DNA of 64,000 nt from Cardiocondyla obscurior (Eukaryota > Arthropoda > Insecta > Hymenoptera > Formicidae), in assembly GCF_019399895.1 (NCBI RefSeq), contig NC_091873.1:5259501-5323500 (forward strand), written 5' to 3'. How positions within the stretch are numbered: position 1 is the stretch's first letter; every line of letters starts with the position of its first letter. Shown piece by piece: positions 63,140-64,000 of the stretch. The notes beneath the pieces are model-generated. The model was not told the DNA's origin. It saw nothing but the letters and a program-made list of their open reading frames with translations, and ran no database searches. Both the position numbers and the translations under genes were made by a program.

Positions 63140-64000
63140 CTTTTTATATTAAATAATATATTTTTTTTTATATCAAACGTCTAAAGATTTCAGAAAATTT
63201 AATAGCTTATTGCAGGCGTTTAAATAAACGAAACGTCGAGATTGCCTTTTACATTCGGCTTCGATGAACCGTTATTGTCTCTCAGATCAATCGATGTTGC
63301 CATTGTAAGCGCGGAGCGACCAATTCGTAAAGTACGATTCAGAATGTGGGGTTCCATTCTTCATGGACAAATGGGCATGGCATTCGCGAAAGTTCGAGAT
63401 ATCGTTTCGTCTATCCTTTCTCTCTGCCCCAGTCACCCTCTCCTCTCTCTTTCTCTTCTTCTTCACGAACCGCGTCGTACTCGCAGCAATTACGTAATCG
63501 ACCTTTGGCCCATTCCAATCCATTAAATCACGAAGGGTCGCGCGAATCCAAAGAGCCAGCTCCAGGCCCGAGCGCCTGCGACCGAGCATATGTCTCGATT
63601 TTGCACCCGAAAGTAGACAGAGTGGACCTTTCGTGACATATCTCGCGCGAAGTTGATTAATTACCTGTTTGCGCAAAGAGGGAAAAGTATCCGCCCGCGC
63701 AATAACATTTTATTCTATATTAACAATGAGATATACCTAGATTTCTTTTTTCTTTTTCTTTTTTTTTTCTTAACCCTTGAAAGCCTCACGAATTCAATCT
63801 TGAAAATAAATTTATCTTGAAAATCTCCGTATTATAGTTTCCGTGCAAACTGCCACTTCTGTTGATATCGCGTTTGGATAATGTGTATGAGATATTTCTA
63901 GCTTAGATGTAAGTACTGGTGCACATGTGCCCGATTATCCAGCAACGACCGATCGCGGGATAAAGGCACATACGCATAATCCTTACGGATCTGTGGATAA
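63138..64000. other. non-coding sequence
   Basis: Overlapping chance frames on both strands at 63240-63676. The plus-strand frame reads through a TCTCTCTTTCTCTTC pyrimidine tract. No gene recognised. Confidence 0.5.

Noticed and set aside
1..64000. tRNA, rRNA, known insect microRNAs, telomeric TTAGG arrays, CRISPR arrays
   Set aside because: No matching B-box, mature microRNA, telomere repeat or spaced repeat array was seen on reading. A covariance-model search would be decisive but could not be run.

Overview
The window reads as non-coding DNA from an insect nuclear genome, most likely a hymenopteran and possibly an ant. The composition is AT-leaning but rich in CpG. Short A/T runs and GA, TC and TA microsatellites are common. 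Small inverted-repeat transposons of the TACAGGGTGTCCCA and TTGGGTCGTTTGGAAAGT types flank or carry TA-like sites. No bacterial-style gene layout, rRNA, tRNA or CRISPR array was seen. The taxonomic call is an inference from composition and repeat style, not a database match.

No confident protein-coding gene is visible. The ATG-initiated open frames are short, often exist on both strands of the same CpG-rich patch, and several run through microsatellites, so they are best read as chance frames. The best coding candidate is a possible last exon at 4535-4678: a pyrimidine-rich acceptor, then 47 protein-like codons and a stop. Weaker candidates are a frame at 26131-26319 and a frame at 62708-63058. 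One TATA/initiator pair followed by a splice-donor-like site lies at 37985-38054.

Layout: 1-14.4 kb is mostly featureless non-coding sequence with a CpG-rich patch at 6.2-6.7 kb and a long GA microsatellite at 10.9 kb. From 14.4 to 28.3 kb there are three sets of old, diverged, same-orientation local duplications (14.5/15.3, 20.7/21.4 and 27.0/27.6/28.1 kb). From 33.7 to 42.3 kb the sequence is rich in mobile-element remnants and fold-back sequences: two nearly identical MITEs at 35.7 and 38.6 kb, a palindromic mariner-type MITE at 40.9 kb, two related element ends, and three hairpins with 27-55 bp arms. CpG-rich DNA lies at 43.4-44.6 kb. A large fold-back element (48.0-49.7 kb, arms over 500 bp) is split by a retroposed, A-tailed insertion with its own target-site duplication. 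From 52.7 to 55.7 kb there are two circularly permuted copies of a roughly 210 bp repeat, one carrying an inverted insertion that looks like a template switch, with a MITE containing a 23-bp tandem repeat between them. A further diverged duplication (57.2/57.7 kb) and an exact 58-bp palindrome (58.5 kb) follow, then plain non-coding DNA with a TA microsatellite at 63.1 kb.

Nothing here amounts to a set of genes working together. The interest lies in repeat biology: nested insertion, permuted repeats, a cluster of unrelated near-perfect palindromes, and repeated local duplication at a spacing of about 500-800 bp.
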